Below are positions 13,037 through 25,350 of a stretch of DNA of 64,000 nt, piece after piece; within the stretch, counting starts at the first letter, position 1; each line of letters starts with the position of its first letter. The stretch lies in contig NC_134029.1 in the NCBI RefSeq assembly GCF_964204645.1, forward strand, positions 23,640,450 through 23,704,449. The letters run 5' to 3'. The stretch is from Tubulanus polymorphus (taxonomy: Eukaryota; Nemertea; Palaeonemertea; Tubulaniformes; Tubulanidae). Below the pieces are notes generated by a model that made no database searches, had not been told where the DNA came from, and worked only from the letters and a program-made list of their open reading frames with translations. The position numbers were made by a program, and so were the translations under genes.

Positions 13037-16000
13037 ATGGCTTCAGAATTGAGTACTGTCAATTCTGGACGAGATGAGGATAAAAATTCCACTGCATTGA
13101 ACAGGTATTTACGACGCGTGGCGCCATTCATCGAGCGTACTAATATCAGAATTGTCGCGAATTTAACAATGATTTCTCTATTTCAGTGATATATTGAAGT
13201 TGTTATTGTTTTATACGTGCTGTCAACAGGATAGGGTTAATCCTCCAAAACAACTGTCACCGGAAATCTTTTCAAAATTCAAAACAAAGTTTCTCTCGTG
13301 GGCAGGATCGAATAAACTCTCCTACAACGGTATGTCGAATGATCTGGACATTTTGGCGAAATTCTTTGATATCGATGTCCCGAAAGATGACATGTCTCGT
13401 AAACTTGAAGCGCAAACTCCGGAAGATGTCGGGATTGAATCTGTGGCTACAACACAAGTCGTTACTGATGTCATAGATGATGTGGTCAAACCAAAGAAAC
13501 CTGCAGTAAAGCCTAAAACCAAAGCTAAAGTCAAACGAGAAAAGAACACTGATATTACCACATCATCGAAACCTACGAGGAAACGTGCTTTGCCATCGAA
13601 ATTGAGCTTGTATTCGATGCCGACCGCATCGAAACGTAGCAAGCAAGAAGAGGCGGAACCGGCGTTCGGTGAAAATGATGAAATAGTCGATGAAACTGGT
13701 GACGATGATAACAACGATGAGGATTATGAACCGGATGATTTAGAGAGACGCGGGTCGAATAATCGTTCGATATCGGCAGTAAAAACAAAACAAGAGATAT
13801 TTGAATGTACGCGGTGTAAAACTGTTTATTATACAGCAGTTCGTCTTATTGAACACATTCGTACATCTCATAAAGGTATTAACATTACGGTATCCAAAAC
13901 TGTTGTATTATGATTGTTTTTGTCACTTACAAATATGGCCCTTCCTTCATTACGTAAGGAATAGTTGATTTCGGTAAGTTCTTCGGGGTTCATGGTTCCC
14001 ATAGTACTTGGAAATCGGGAAAAACTTGGAAATTTAGAAATTGCATTTCCTGGTTTTCCTGTCTGGGATTACGTACCGGTAATTCAGAACGATGATGTCC
14101 GTGTTGTGATGGTATCAGTTCATTTTTCTGAAATCTCCTTTTTGATTCGGAAAAATTGTAAAATTATGAAATTCCGGTAATGGGGAAAAAAACTTGGGAA
14201 CTTAGAATTCATGTGAGAACAAAGATCGTTACATTGATGACTTATCCGATACTGGACATCTTTAACTCTAGTTCATTTAGTTGTAAATACAAATTATGAC
14301 CAAATAGAGAGATGACTAACGTTTACAATAATGTGATGGTTTCGTCAATGATGATTGAAGTGTCACTGAGTTTGATCTATATATTTCAGATATTAATATT
14401 GAATGGAAGCCTACAGTTTCTCGTCACTCTACAACGCATCCGATGATCGGGAACGAAGTATTTCGAGATGCTGTTTATCATCTATGCTACAATTGTCGGT
14501 TTGTCACTCATGAATACGATGAATTCGCCGTTCACATGAAATCAGAACATAACGAATCAATCGATTTCTGTTGTTCCCGATGTGAATTTCAAACTGCTGA
14601 GTATGAACGCTATTTGACGCATATAAACTCCTGTAACTCAACTCGGGTGGAACCTAGTGGTGAGTTTCGTTGAGGTTTTCTACTCATAAAGTTCTTGCTC
14701 GTGACGTCATAATCTGTTTGCCATTCATGAGAACATTGGATAATGTGGCCGCGAACAAATTTTCTGGATTTGTCATGCAAATTTTTTCTCAAGGTGTCAG
14801 TCACACGATAAAAGCACATGGCAACGCAACATCTACTGTGGAACCTCGTTAAAAGTCATTTTGAATTCTTTCTGCCTCTCTTCAAGAAGGAAGTTTCAGA
14901 TTATTTTTTTATTGCCTCACGCGAGACAAGTGAAGTACCCTAGCTGCGTCCAAGTGCATGATTTATTATTTTATCTATTTTCAGATCAGTTAACATTGGT
15001 ACAATGTGAATATGGTTCGTGTTGTTACTATAAAGCTAGTAATGGTTCGGTGGATTATAACGCCGTGTTTTGGTGCTGCGCAGGATGTCTTTTCAATTGC
15101 TCGGAAATAAAGTTATACCACGAGCATATGAAAACTGTGCACAGTCAAGTGATCGATTATGAATGCTACAACTGCGATCAGAAATACTCGGAATTCAAGG
15201 ATTACGTGAAACATCGTAATCACGTTCATTCGCACGTTCGAACGAAATCAATAGCGAAGAGAAAAATGAAGTACATGAAACAATCGAAAAAGTCGAAGGG
15301 TTAGAAAATATTTCTCTTAATTCTTTCTTCTGATCATCTGGGGCCGGTTCCATAGTCATGGAAGACCAGTCTAAGACTAACTTAGTTTTATGGTTTATCT
15401 AACAGCTTAATACCAGTCTTAAGATTTAAGACCACTTTTGGACTTTAGTCGTGACTATGGAACTGGCCCCTGAGGTCCAGTTCCACAATTCCGAGTTAAG
15501 ATTTGACTCAGAGTTAACTTATTGAAAATGAACTAACTTTAACTAAGAGTTAGCTTTAACTCACGACTGTGGAACTGGGTCTTGCTGTGTTACAGCCACG
15601 TAGAATATCCTTACGTTATGTAATCCGGGGATTAAAGGTCAAATGTAGGGGAAATATTTGGATTCCCTGATCTTTAAAAACCTACTTTGAAAGTTGAACC
15701 TTAGTCTTGGTTTATATATGTAAAAAGGAGTATGAATTATGGTTTTTAGATTATGAATGGGTGCCTGCAAATTTCGGTAAATACAACGTACTAAAGAAAT
15801 TTGCGACAGGAATCGATTATTCGATTGCATTCAGACGTTGCGATAAATGTGACTTTCATTCGATGACCTACAAGAGATTCGCCGATCATATGCTGTCCGT
15901 ACATGAAGAAGTAATCGATTACGAATGTAACAATTGTGAAGCGGTTTTAAAAACTCTCAAACAGTATGGAATCCACAAGCTACGTAAACAGTGCACACTT

Positions 16001-19000
16001 ACAAAAAGTAAGTTTAGATTACTATTGCTAATCCTCTGTATCAATTATCCAACAATTATTGATGATATCTTAAATCTTATTATTCTGACAAGTCTCAAGA
16101 TTTATCGAAATCTCAATATAAGAGAAACAGTTTTTTCATCATTACTGATTCTCTGATGATGATGATTAGATGAATCGCAAAACTATCAGAACAATGAACA
16201 TTAGGCATCGTCTAAGATCATTCATTATATTCTTAATCGAGAATCGATCAGTTTATGTCATATTATAGTTTATCTAAATATCGTCATCTGAGAAACAGAA
16301 ATGATAATTCATCTAAGTCTTAAAACTTTCAGAAAAATAAACTAAAGAAATCATCAATGTTGGAAGATTGTTCGTATATATTTTATGCTGAGAATATATC
16401 AGTTTTTTTCGTACTCCATATTTGCATCTATTTTACTCATTTATTCATGAACTATTCTCTGATTATAGAAGAATTTGCGCCGGCCGCATTCGGCAAATAC
16501 AACGTACACAAGATAGAAAACGGCGTAATCAAGACAGACATTATCTACAGACATTGCGATAAATGTAATTTCGTCACGATAAGTTATAAATTCTTCGCGG
16601 CTCACATGTTGAGAAGTCATAAGGAAACGATTGCGTACGGCTGTTCACGATGCGAGGCCGAGTTCGACACGTTTGAATCGTACGATGAACATCGTAAGAG
16701 AAACTGCATGGCAAAACAGAGTAAGTGTTTATATTCTACTCTGAAGCCAGTTCTACAGTTTCACAGTTTGTTTGTTTGGTTTCCCAAGACTAACAATATT
16801 GAATTGTTCATTTAACCTCAAAACAGGACCTTTGAAGTCTTTTTGAACTACTCAAACAGTGTTTTTAGTAAGAAATTAAGAAGCCAGGTCCCTTCGAAAA
16901 ACAGGAGGGTCCCATGATATGTCACAGTCCCTGAAACGAAAGCTGGTTTGAAAAAAAAGGTGTGTCCTTAAAATACGACAGATGGGTCTGGGACCCGGGA
17001 CCTGGCTCTTATTGAAAACACTGCCAAACCCACCTGACACTCTGTTAGCGAATGCAACATCATCACACCTTATCCCACTGAGTTACTCGGGCTGATTAAG
17101 TGGATCTTGATCTATTGTGGAAATGGATCCAGATAAGAATGTGGCTCCACGATCTCCACTGATTCAACGATGATGAATCTATTTTACTATTTTTCAGTAC
17201 GTGCCGAGTTACAGCTGCAAGCAGACGCCGGACATGAAATCAGTCGAACTCAATGTCAATACAAGGACTATATATATCTAGTGAATTATTCCAGTGGTCA
17301 AGTGAAACCTATATACATTTGCGATGAATGTGAATATTGGGAATCTCACAGTATTCTCGATCACAGTATTCACCGTCGCGATTCTCATAACGATACAAAA
17401 TACTCATTCTGCTGTTCAGATTGTGAATATCAATCGGACAATTACATCAACTTCAAGAAGCATCGCGTCAGTCATTCGGATAATACGACGCTTTTATGTG
17501 ATTCGTGTAACTATGTGGCGTCGAATTGGAGAACTTTGAATGTTCACGTGCACAGACATACAGGTAATAATCCTAAACCGGATCCTTACAATTCCTTGAT
17601 TCCCTAAAATCTCCTTCAATACGGATAATTTTTTTAAAGCTGCTCGAAACAAATTGCCCAAAACTCCTTCAATTTTGAGAAATAGGCAATTAGAATTATA
17701 CATGAAACTGAATTAGAACCTAATTCCTGATTCTACCATTCAAACCAATGTTGTAAATGGCAGAGTTGGGTTTACCATTAGCAATGGGTTTATCATTGAA
17801 GGGTTAGGGTTAGGTATTTAGAGATAGAAGTTTGGCAGCTCTTTAATCATTTGAGGTCTTGGCGTCTCGACGACATTAACCACCAGTAATAATTATACGG
17901 TAAATTTGTGATTCTTTCTTTCAGGTGAACGGCCATTTTTATGCGATATATGTGGCAGCTCATTCTTGTCGACTAAACGAATGCGACAACATAAACTCAT
18001 TCATTCATGTACGTATGATATTGAGATTCGGTCTAGACCCTTATACCGGGGAATCTCATTTGAATGAACTTAAGTTCCTTGTAACAATAATGATGATAAT
18101 AATGATAGTAAAAGTGATAATGATGATTCATTTTCTTGATATATCGCATTATTTACACAGTAATCTCTGCACTTTAAATAAGATGAGGAAAAAAAATTTT
18201 TAGTGCGATCATCGGTGAAATACTCGATAACAAATTAACACTGTCAAATTGTTTTATTTATATGTTTACGGGTCTACATTTTCAGCCGGTTTCCAATATA
18301 AGTGCGGACACGTGAACTGTGATTACGCCACGAACCACTTGACCGCGTTAAACAAACACAGAGCGTCGCAACATTTAACCGAACACGATAAATACAAATG
18401 CAGCGGTTGCGATTACACGACGAAATTCCTCGAACATTTGAAACGTCATTTGCGAATACACCTCGGGATGATGGAGTTTAAATGTCCTGATTGCGATTTC
18501 ATGTCGTACGAGCAGCACAGCGTGCGTCGACATATGATTAAACATACGAATGTAGCCGAGTACGTTTGCGATACGTGCGGACTCTCGACGTCGACGCTTC
18601 ATAATCTACGCTTGCACACGATGGCGCACGAGGGCATTAAACCTTACAAGTGCTCCGTGTGCGGATTTCAGTCGTTGTACAAGAGGAAAATCAAACGACA
18701 CATTACGCGAATACATCCGGGACAAAACGGAATCTGCATCGACACTGGGGCTAGACTTAATTACAAAGTGAAGAAAACGAATAATCTACATCACGATAAA
18801 GTTATGCGCGTGATTTACGGTTTGAAAGACCTCACCGATACCGACGCGACTTTACAGCTGTACGTGAAAGAGATTCGTAACGTTTGCGACAATGAAATTA
18901 TAACTCTTCAATGCGATAAATGCACGTACGTAAATCGTAGTTCGAACGCATTTATTCTGCATAGATTGATCGCTCACACCGAGGGTATTCAACTGCCACC

Positions 19001-19244
19001 GATTACCGATCCGACCAGACGCACGACGCCGAGTTCGAAATTGAAAAGTAAAAATTCCAAAGTGCCGGTTATGAAACTTTCGACGGAAGAACAACCGGAA
19101 GAAGCGACCGGTTCGGTAACTTATCAATCGTTAGATGGTAATGAACAGTTGGTAACGACTTATGTCGGTTTATTAGATAATGATTCGACTGAAGTGATTC
19201 ATTATTCCTCTGATTTAACGATATCTTCTGAAATTGATGTGTAA
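13037..19244 (+). CDS. Multi-C2H2 zinc-finger protein (ZNF-A)
   Basis: Predicted nuclear DNA-binding protein of 1086 residues; no specific family recognised. Nine exons: 13037-13104, 13187-13875, 14390-14659, 14985-15299, 15750-16007, 16469-16720, 17198-17563, 17925-18008, 18286-19244. All introns after the first are phase 1. The N-terminal ~220 residues are basic then acidic (GDDDNNDEDYEPDD) and contain a lysine-rich patch. About 19 C2H2-type fingers follow. Exons 3-6 each encode one two-finger cassette and exon 7 encodes three fingers; several second fingers end in Cys instead of His (exons 3, 5, 6). Exon 8 has the canonical GERPFLCDICG linker. Exon 9 holds five tandem fingers, then a ~95-residue region with an isolated finger (CDKCTYVNRSSNAFILH) and LPPITDPTRR. 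It is paralogous to the convergent gene at 20005-24311. The exon 4 donor (GTTAGA) is weak, so that junction is the least certain. Confidence 0.85.
15340..15472. mobile_element. MITE family C, copy 1 (ZNF-A intron 4)
   Basis: A ~133 bp element with ends GGGGCCGGTTCCATAGTCAT and its inverse (ACTATGGAACTGGCCCC). The interior TAACAGCTTAAKACCAGTCT is shared with 52480-52620. It abuts a second, different element at 15474-15581. Confidence 0.85.
15474..15581. mobile_element. MITE family B, copy 1 (ZNF-A intron 4)
   Basis: A ~108 bp nearly palindromic element bounded by GGTCCAGTTCCACA and TGTGGAACTGGGTC, built around GAGTTAACTY repeats. Further copies lie at 28926-29046 and 51919-52028. Confidence 0.88.
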
Positions 19245-19569
19245 TAAAAAAACCTGTGAATCGTAGGCTTTTAGATCGATCAAATACGCCACACAAAATC
19301 ATAACTATAACATAATTCATCCATGAAAATAGTACGACTGATTTCACCGAGTCAGTACATGAAATAAACTGTACAGGTCATTTCTGGTGTGGTCAGTTCT
19401 GGCATATGATGAGGATGAAGTGACTCTGCGAAATCGATTGTATGTGTGTCATCTGTTTGGGAGAATATACATGTACTTGAATATGTGTGAAAGAAGTGTT
19501 TCTGCAATATTGTTTGAAATTAGTTATGTACATGTGAATGTATAAATCATATATTATTATTATAATTGG

Positions 19570-19575
19570 AATAAA
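19570..19575 (+). other. Likely poly(A) signal of ZNF-A
   Basis: AATAAA about 325 bases after the ZNF-A stop; the region between is AT-rich and non-coding. Confidence 0.5.
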
Positions 19576-20004
19576 ATCTCAATTTCTTAAATCAATCAAT
19601 GAATCATCTTGAATGTCGTATTTGTCTATGGAGATAAGACAAGTCGGATGTGGTTGTATCTTTTAGAATTTGGAACTTATGACATTCTAACAACTTAAGA
19701 AAAGTGGTTGGGGGCGTCACGTGTACTTTTGTTGGATCCACACCTGGTATGATAGAATTTGTGAGCAATCCTTCAAGAAGAGAGACATAGAAAACATTAA
19801 AACACATTGGTTTTCTGAAAAGTTTATATTAATGTTAAGTATAGGTATCAATAGAACAATGAATAACAACAAAATAGTTTAACAGACCGGTAGACTGATA
19901 GCGTATTTCGGAGTCAATGAGCAACTGATTTAACAATTCATTCAGACAATTATGAAGTTTTGACTAAACTTCATCAGTTTACTGTCGGAATAAATAGTCG
20001 AAGC

Positions 20005-23000
20005 TTAACGTACGTTATCGTCACTTTCTCGAGTCTGAACTTCAGTTTCTGCCGCCACGTTTATACTTTCGTCGTCTACAACGTTAACGATGAAAGATTT
20101 GCGAATGCGTCGCGTTTCATCAGTTATAGGAGGAAGACTTCGTAAACAATCGGTATGTTCTATTAACTGATGTAACACTAAAGCGTTATTACTCTGCGAC
20201 ACGTATTCACATTCGTTACACTGAACGCTCAATACGTCTTTATCCTCTATTTTCTGCATGTTACTAACGTAAACTTCGATTTTCCCGTCCGTTAAAAATC
20301 TCATCGCGTAATTCACTCGTAAAACCTCACTACTCGAACCGCTGTCTTTACGCGTGATTTCGATCGTCTCGTGCGCGTTGGTCTTGACGACCGTACCGAC
20401 GCCGCGATGCTTCACGCGGATATGACGATCGGTGCTCTCGCGCTCGGAGAACTGACTACCGCATTCTCCACACGCGTACGGTTTTAACCCTCGATGCGAC
20501 ATCACGTGTCGTTTCATATCGTAGGCCGTCGATTTCACGGTGCCGCAAAATTCGCAAACGTATTCGGGCGTTTTGGTATGTTTAACCATGTGACCTCGCA
20601 CGGAATGCTGTTCGTACGCCATGTAATCACAATACGGACATTTAAACTCTTTCATACCGAGGTGAAGTTTCACGTGTCGTCGAAATTCCGTTTGTCGTTT
20701 CGCGACGTATCCGCACGACAGACATAAATTCGAGCGATCAATATCGTGAAGTCCTACGTGCCGCGTTAGACTCGCTTTGTAAATGGTCGAAAAATCGCAT
20801 CCTTCAAACGTACAGCGTAGCAGCTCCATTCCTTCTACAAAATGAATCGAAAAATATACGATAACAAGTATGAGTTCTATTGAATTTCATACAGTCGAGC
20901 TTTGAAGTCGTCATCCGCCTAATTCGGGTCACATGAAATGTTCGATTTCTTACAACGATCAAATCCTATTTTATCCGATCTGAGTGCACATAGGACAGTG
21001 ATCAGCATTCCGTTCAAAATGATCTTTAATTCTTAAGACCGAATCGCAGATGATCACATCGGATCTTAGCACGACCCGGCATAGGCATTAGTTGTCATTT
21101 GGATAAGTCATCATACTACGCATACTTTTATATCTTCAATATTTTTGAGTTCCATATTTCACATTCTTATATTTGCTTCTGTGTTACACGTACCTTCTTT
21201 GTGTTTAGAAGCCATGTGGCAAGCTAACAACTTTTCACTCGTAGTTCGGTGGTCACATTTAGAGCATGAAAACGGACGATCATCTGAAAACAACAAGAGC
21301 CGACAGATAACAAAGAGAATCAAAGTAAGGAGAATGTGGTGAAGGCTGAGCTCAGTTGTATAGTCAATCTAAGACCATCTTAGTTCTTAAGACTATAATA
21401 CATAGTTTTCTTTTTCCGGTTTGGGATTTTTATATTATCGTTACGACAAGGACTCAGAGTTTCATCAATGATTATTCTGAAAGACCATTCCAAGCTGTGA
21501 ATGTGCAACTGGGCCCTCAAGAATGATGGATTGAAGCACAAACTTCAACTATATTTAGATTAAAGTAGCAAAACCGGGCCCCAATACTATGAATGATGGA
21601 TCAAATGCCATGACAGTCTACAGTAGAACTCACTTAATTCGGATTTTTCAATCCGGATTTTTGCTTAATTCGGATGAAATATTCAGTCCATTTAACCTGG
21701 AACAATGTCAATTATCAATTATTGTATGAAATTTGAATTTTACTTTATTCGAAGAAATCTGAGCATTCCCCAGTCATCTGAATTGAGTGAGTTCTACACT
21801 GTATGAATGAGAGATAGAATGCTCTACACTGTATGAATGATAGATAGAATGCTCTACACTGTATGAATGATAGATAGAATGCTCTACACTGTATGAATGT
21901 TGACTCTACACTGTATGAATGATAGATAGAATGCTCTACACTGTATGAATGAGAGATAGAATGCTCTACACTGTATGAATGTTGACTCTACACTGTATGA
22001 ATGATGACTCTACACTGTATGAATGATGACTCTACACTGTATGAATGATAGATAGAATGCTCTACACTGTATGAATGATGACTCTACACTGTATGAATGA
22101 GAGATAGAATGCTCTACACTGTATGAATGATGACTCTACACTGTATGAATGATATATAGAATGCTCTACACTGTATGAATGATAGATAGAATGCTCTACA
22201 CTGTATGAATGATAGATAGAATGCTCTACACTGTATGAATGATAGATAGAATGCTCTACACTGTATGAATGATAGATAGAATGCTCTACACTGTATGAAT
22301 GATATATAGAATGCTATACCTGTGTGACGAATCATATGTCGTTTTAGTACAAATTTACTCCTCGCAATATATCCACAAATTTCACAAATAAGTCTACCAG
22401 CATTTTCTAATCGTTTCTGATCATTGTTTTTACTCCTGTAAACGACTTTATTCGACGCCGCGTGATGTTTACAATGTTTATTATACTCGCTGTAACTGTT
22501 ACACGTAAACGCACAGTTATGACACTCGTACACGTCCGAGATGCCGTGTATTGATAGCATGTGTTTCGCGAATACGGAGATCTTAGCGGTTTCGAAGTGG
22601 CATTTATCGCATCGATGAGCTTTCTTCGTTACACCTCCGGGATAATGATACAGATAGATGTATCGGGCGTTTTCACAACGTTCTATGTTTAAGTTGATCG
22701 GTTCACTGCTTACTTCACCAGCTACAATAAACGAATTCAATGCGTCATTATAACGAACGAGAAACAGAGACAGATACAGACACATTTGAGATTTTCTGAA
22801 GCCCTTTTCGAAAAAGTATAGCCCTACAATACTCCACATGTATTTGTAATTTAACTAACCCCTAGGGGTAACTCATTTACTGCGCCCAGGTTATCCAGGA
22901 AAATATGAGAGGAGCCTTACACAAGATTCTACAGCGGAACCTCGTTACAGCAAACTTCACAGGACCAGAAAAGAAAATCTGTTCGTTATAACCGATAGTA

Positions 23001-24311
23001 CGTTATATCCAGTATGAAATTAATCAAATTTTCTTACTTGGAACGAAAATCTATATTTGTTATTTATTGATGAATCGTTGGTATCTGAGTTTGTTATAAC
23101 GAGGTTCCGCCCTCACACAATACATACCAAGTTGTTTTGTATTACTGTGGTTATTCCTGTGCGATTTCCGATGACTTGCGTAACTAGGGTAACTCGGACT
23201 GCGAAACGGACAATCGTGACATTCGAACGCGTCGTGAACGTCGTGTTCGTTCTTCATGTGACTAGCGAATAATCCGATACGTCTGTTCTCATAGCCACAG
23301 ATATCACAAACATGAATCTTATTTTGAATTCCGGCAGACGTCGTCCCGATGTAGACGTATTTGGTGAATGCACATTTTCGCTGATCCGTATTTTCAACAA
23401 CTGAAAAATAGATGGTCGTAATCATTACTAATGATTTTTGAAAACTTACTCAAAGACAACAGGACAGTTTTTGATTCTCAGGATATTTCCAGGAATCTAC
23501 ATAACCCTTTCAGTGCTGACTTATTAATATGTGACACGTATGATAACATTAAAGTGCAGGAGCCAGTTGCTCAAAAGTTGGTAAGAGTTAACCAGTGGAT
23601 AGTTGATATGGTGACAATTGAAATTTCATTGTTACCATGGTATTTAACGGCCGGTTATCTTTAACCAACTTTTGAGTAACTGGCCCCTGGAGACAATTCA
23701 GAAAAATTCCACCCCAGTGTGTTGAATAACAGCCATACCGCGCGTCTACACTGCGGTGTATCGTTAGTTATTAATATCACACTATGACAGGTGCTTCCAT
23801 CTTTCAATGAATTACACAATGGTCAGTGATTTGGTGTAATGGGTAAGTCCATCACCGATTTATACACCGCACTGCGGTGTAGACGCATTGAAAGGATTAA
23901 GAAATTCCAAACTCCGAGTGTTAACAATTTGCCAGATATTTGTTCAGAAGACTACTCTATATACCGGTAGTGGCGGTACAAAAAAGAGCTGGTCTCATTT
24001 TACAAATACAAACCTCGATTATTATTTTGATTGTAAGATATATCTGTGGTCTCCTCTATTAAACTTGTGTTGTTATTGTGATATGTTTTCTGTAATGAAC
24101 AGATGATATCTGACAAACGATTTGATGATTTACGTTCACTCCGGCGCAGCACGGTTTCATCTTTACTCGTCGTGCTCACCACTTCTTCGATTTCGATGAC
24201 AACCTCATCTACATTTACGGATGGATTTATAACAGTTAGGCCTAGTTCTGCTCGTCCATCAATTATCATATTCTGCTCCCCTTTCCATTCAGCCTGTAAT
24301 TCAACAGCCAT
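20005..24311 (-). CDS. Multi-C2H2 zinc-finger protein (ZNF-B), paralogue of ZNF-A
   Basis: Predicted nuclear DNA-binding protein of 630 residues. Five exons, all joined in phase 1: 24311-24014, 23400-23128, 22721-22320, 21283-21194, 20834-20005. The first exon is acidic (VIEIEEVVS) with no finger. Exons 2 and 3 each encode the two-finger cassette seen in ZNF-A, and exon 3 adds a third finger ending RHMIRHTG. Exon 4 supplies one finger after a DDRPFSC linker. Exon 5 has five tandem fingers closely matching the last exon of ZNF-A (MEFKCPDCDFMSYEQHSV versus MKEFKCPYCDYMAYEQHSV), then the same C-terminal region with an isolated finger (CNECEYVSQSNNALVLH) and LPPITDETRR. About 12 fingers in all. 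The two genes converge with only 760 bases between stops. Specific DNA target unknown. Confidence 0.87.
21619..21803. mobile_element. pogo/Tigger-like MITE, copy 1 (ZNF-B intron 3)
   Basis: Bounded by TA dinucleotides, with inverted ends CAGTAGAACTCACTTAATTC and its near-inverse closing GAATTGAGTGAGTTCTACACTG. This end type (CAGTnnAACTCnnTTAATTC) resembles pogo/Tigger elements. A diverged copy lies at 30268-30447. The right end is the seed of the adjoining minisatellite. Confidence 0.78.
21792..22310. repeat. Minisatellite array at the ZNF-B exon 3 splice donor
   Basis: About 19 repeats of a core TCTACACTGTATGAAT with two spacer types, giving units of about 30 bp (spacer GATAGATAGAATGC) and 22 bp (spacer GATGAC or GTTGAC). 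The array starts inside the right end of the MITE at 21619-21803 and stops about 10 bases short of the 5' splice site of ZNF-B exon 3 (22320). Unspliced reading gives a repeating peptide, but this is intronic. Confidence 0.95.
22928..23111. mobile_element. Inverted-repeat element with pogo-like ends (ZNF-B intron 2)
   Basis: The left end AGCGGAACCTCGTTACAGCA and right end TTGTTATAACGAGGTTCCGC are inverted copies about 180 bp apart, with no coding interior. A solo end of the same type (GTGGAACCTCGTTAAAA) lies near 14838. Confidence 0.75.
23501..23900. mobile_element. MITE family E, copy 1, carrying a nested element
   Basis: The left end ACCCTTTCAGTGCTGAC and right end ACACCGCACTGCGGTGTAGA then CGCATTGAAAGGATTAA are inverted. 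The interior is shared with 29353-29616 and 52432-52862. Bases 23557-23690 are a different element (ends AGGAGCCAGTTGCTCAAAAG and its inverse) inserted near the left end. Lies in ZNF-B intron 1. Confidence 0.82.
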
Positions 24312-25350
24312 TTCTCCGTTCGGTGCCTAATCTATGAAGAGAAGAAATGAAGGAATTATTTATTGAAACAAATTCATGAAGCTCAGAGAAAAGGCATTAT
24401 CATTTTAATGTTTATTCTTCATAGCTAAAACGTGTTTCAAGACTTACTTAAGTGTGCACCAAAGTTCAGATGGGATTTTAATCAATTGAAATAGATTTTG
24501 TACGATATTCCAATAAATTACGTTCAATGTGGTATTGATTTGAATTTAATGGCTCCACAGATAAACGGGTGGCTCCAACGAATGTGTTCTATGTGGCAGT
24601 CGAGTAGGGTGTGGCACTCACTCGGAACCAGTCAAAGTCCGTTGTCCGATTCCGGATTATCGCGATCAGCCGCTAGATGGCAACGTTGTAGCTATGACGC
24701 AGTTTTCACTTCCTGGTTGGAAGAAATCGGGGATTTATTTTAGAATATTTTGACAAATGAAAGTATTAGAGTAAGTGAATCGTATACAGTAACAGTTACT
24801 GAGTTGTGAAACATGATCGCGTCAGTTTAATCTCATTTCGTCTGCTCTATTTTTACACCATTTACCTTTTAGTTCGACTTCTTGAAGAAAGTTCTTCGTA
24901 CACTTCGTGCTCATTCTCACACAGATTCATTCTAACTCATTTGACATTCGATTCGATTTTGACATGATATTTTATAGCATTGATTGTTGACAAATTGTGA
25001 CTGACCTTACTCACCTGTGCGGTGTTCGTTTCACGTCATTGTCAATTTTTGTTTGATTTTTGACAAGCTGGTCATCTAAAATAATAATCATTCTTTTCTA
25101 GGATTTGTTGGCTGCCTATATTAAACAATGAGATTATAAATATTGGCTATATTTAGTAAGACCTACATTGAGTGGCGTACTACCTTTTAACAACAGCCAA
25201 TCAAGATTACAATTTTGAAATTCAGTTTAATTGTAAATAAAAGTGCCTATAGACCTCTCTACTAAACACTGATTACCAGATATTGTTAGTTTTCTTTGAC
25301 TTATATCGTTCCAGGATTTTGAAATGTAAGGAACCGATTGTATCGTTGAC

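Noticed and set aside
21792-22310. CRISPR-like array of about 19 repeats
   Set aside because: Spacers are not unique; units of 22 and 30 bp repeat as a whole. It is a minisatellite in a eukaryotic intron.
22114-22320. Repeating peptide (about ten-residue units) as a C-terminal extension of ZNF-B
   Set aside because: It arises from reading through the exon 3 donor into the minisatellite. The donor keeps phase with exon 4, which supplies a proper finger.
24498-24743. Plus-strand 81-residue frame upstream of KLF
   Set aside because: It lies in the 5' flank of ZNF-B, shows no domain and no splice continuity with KLF.
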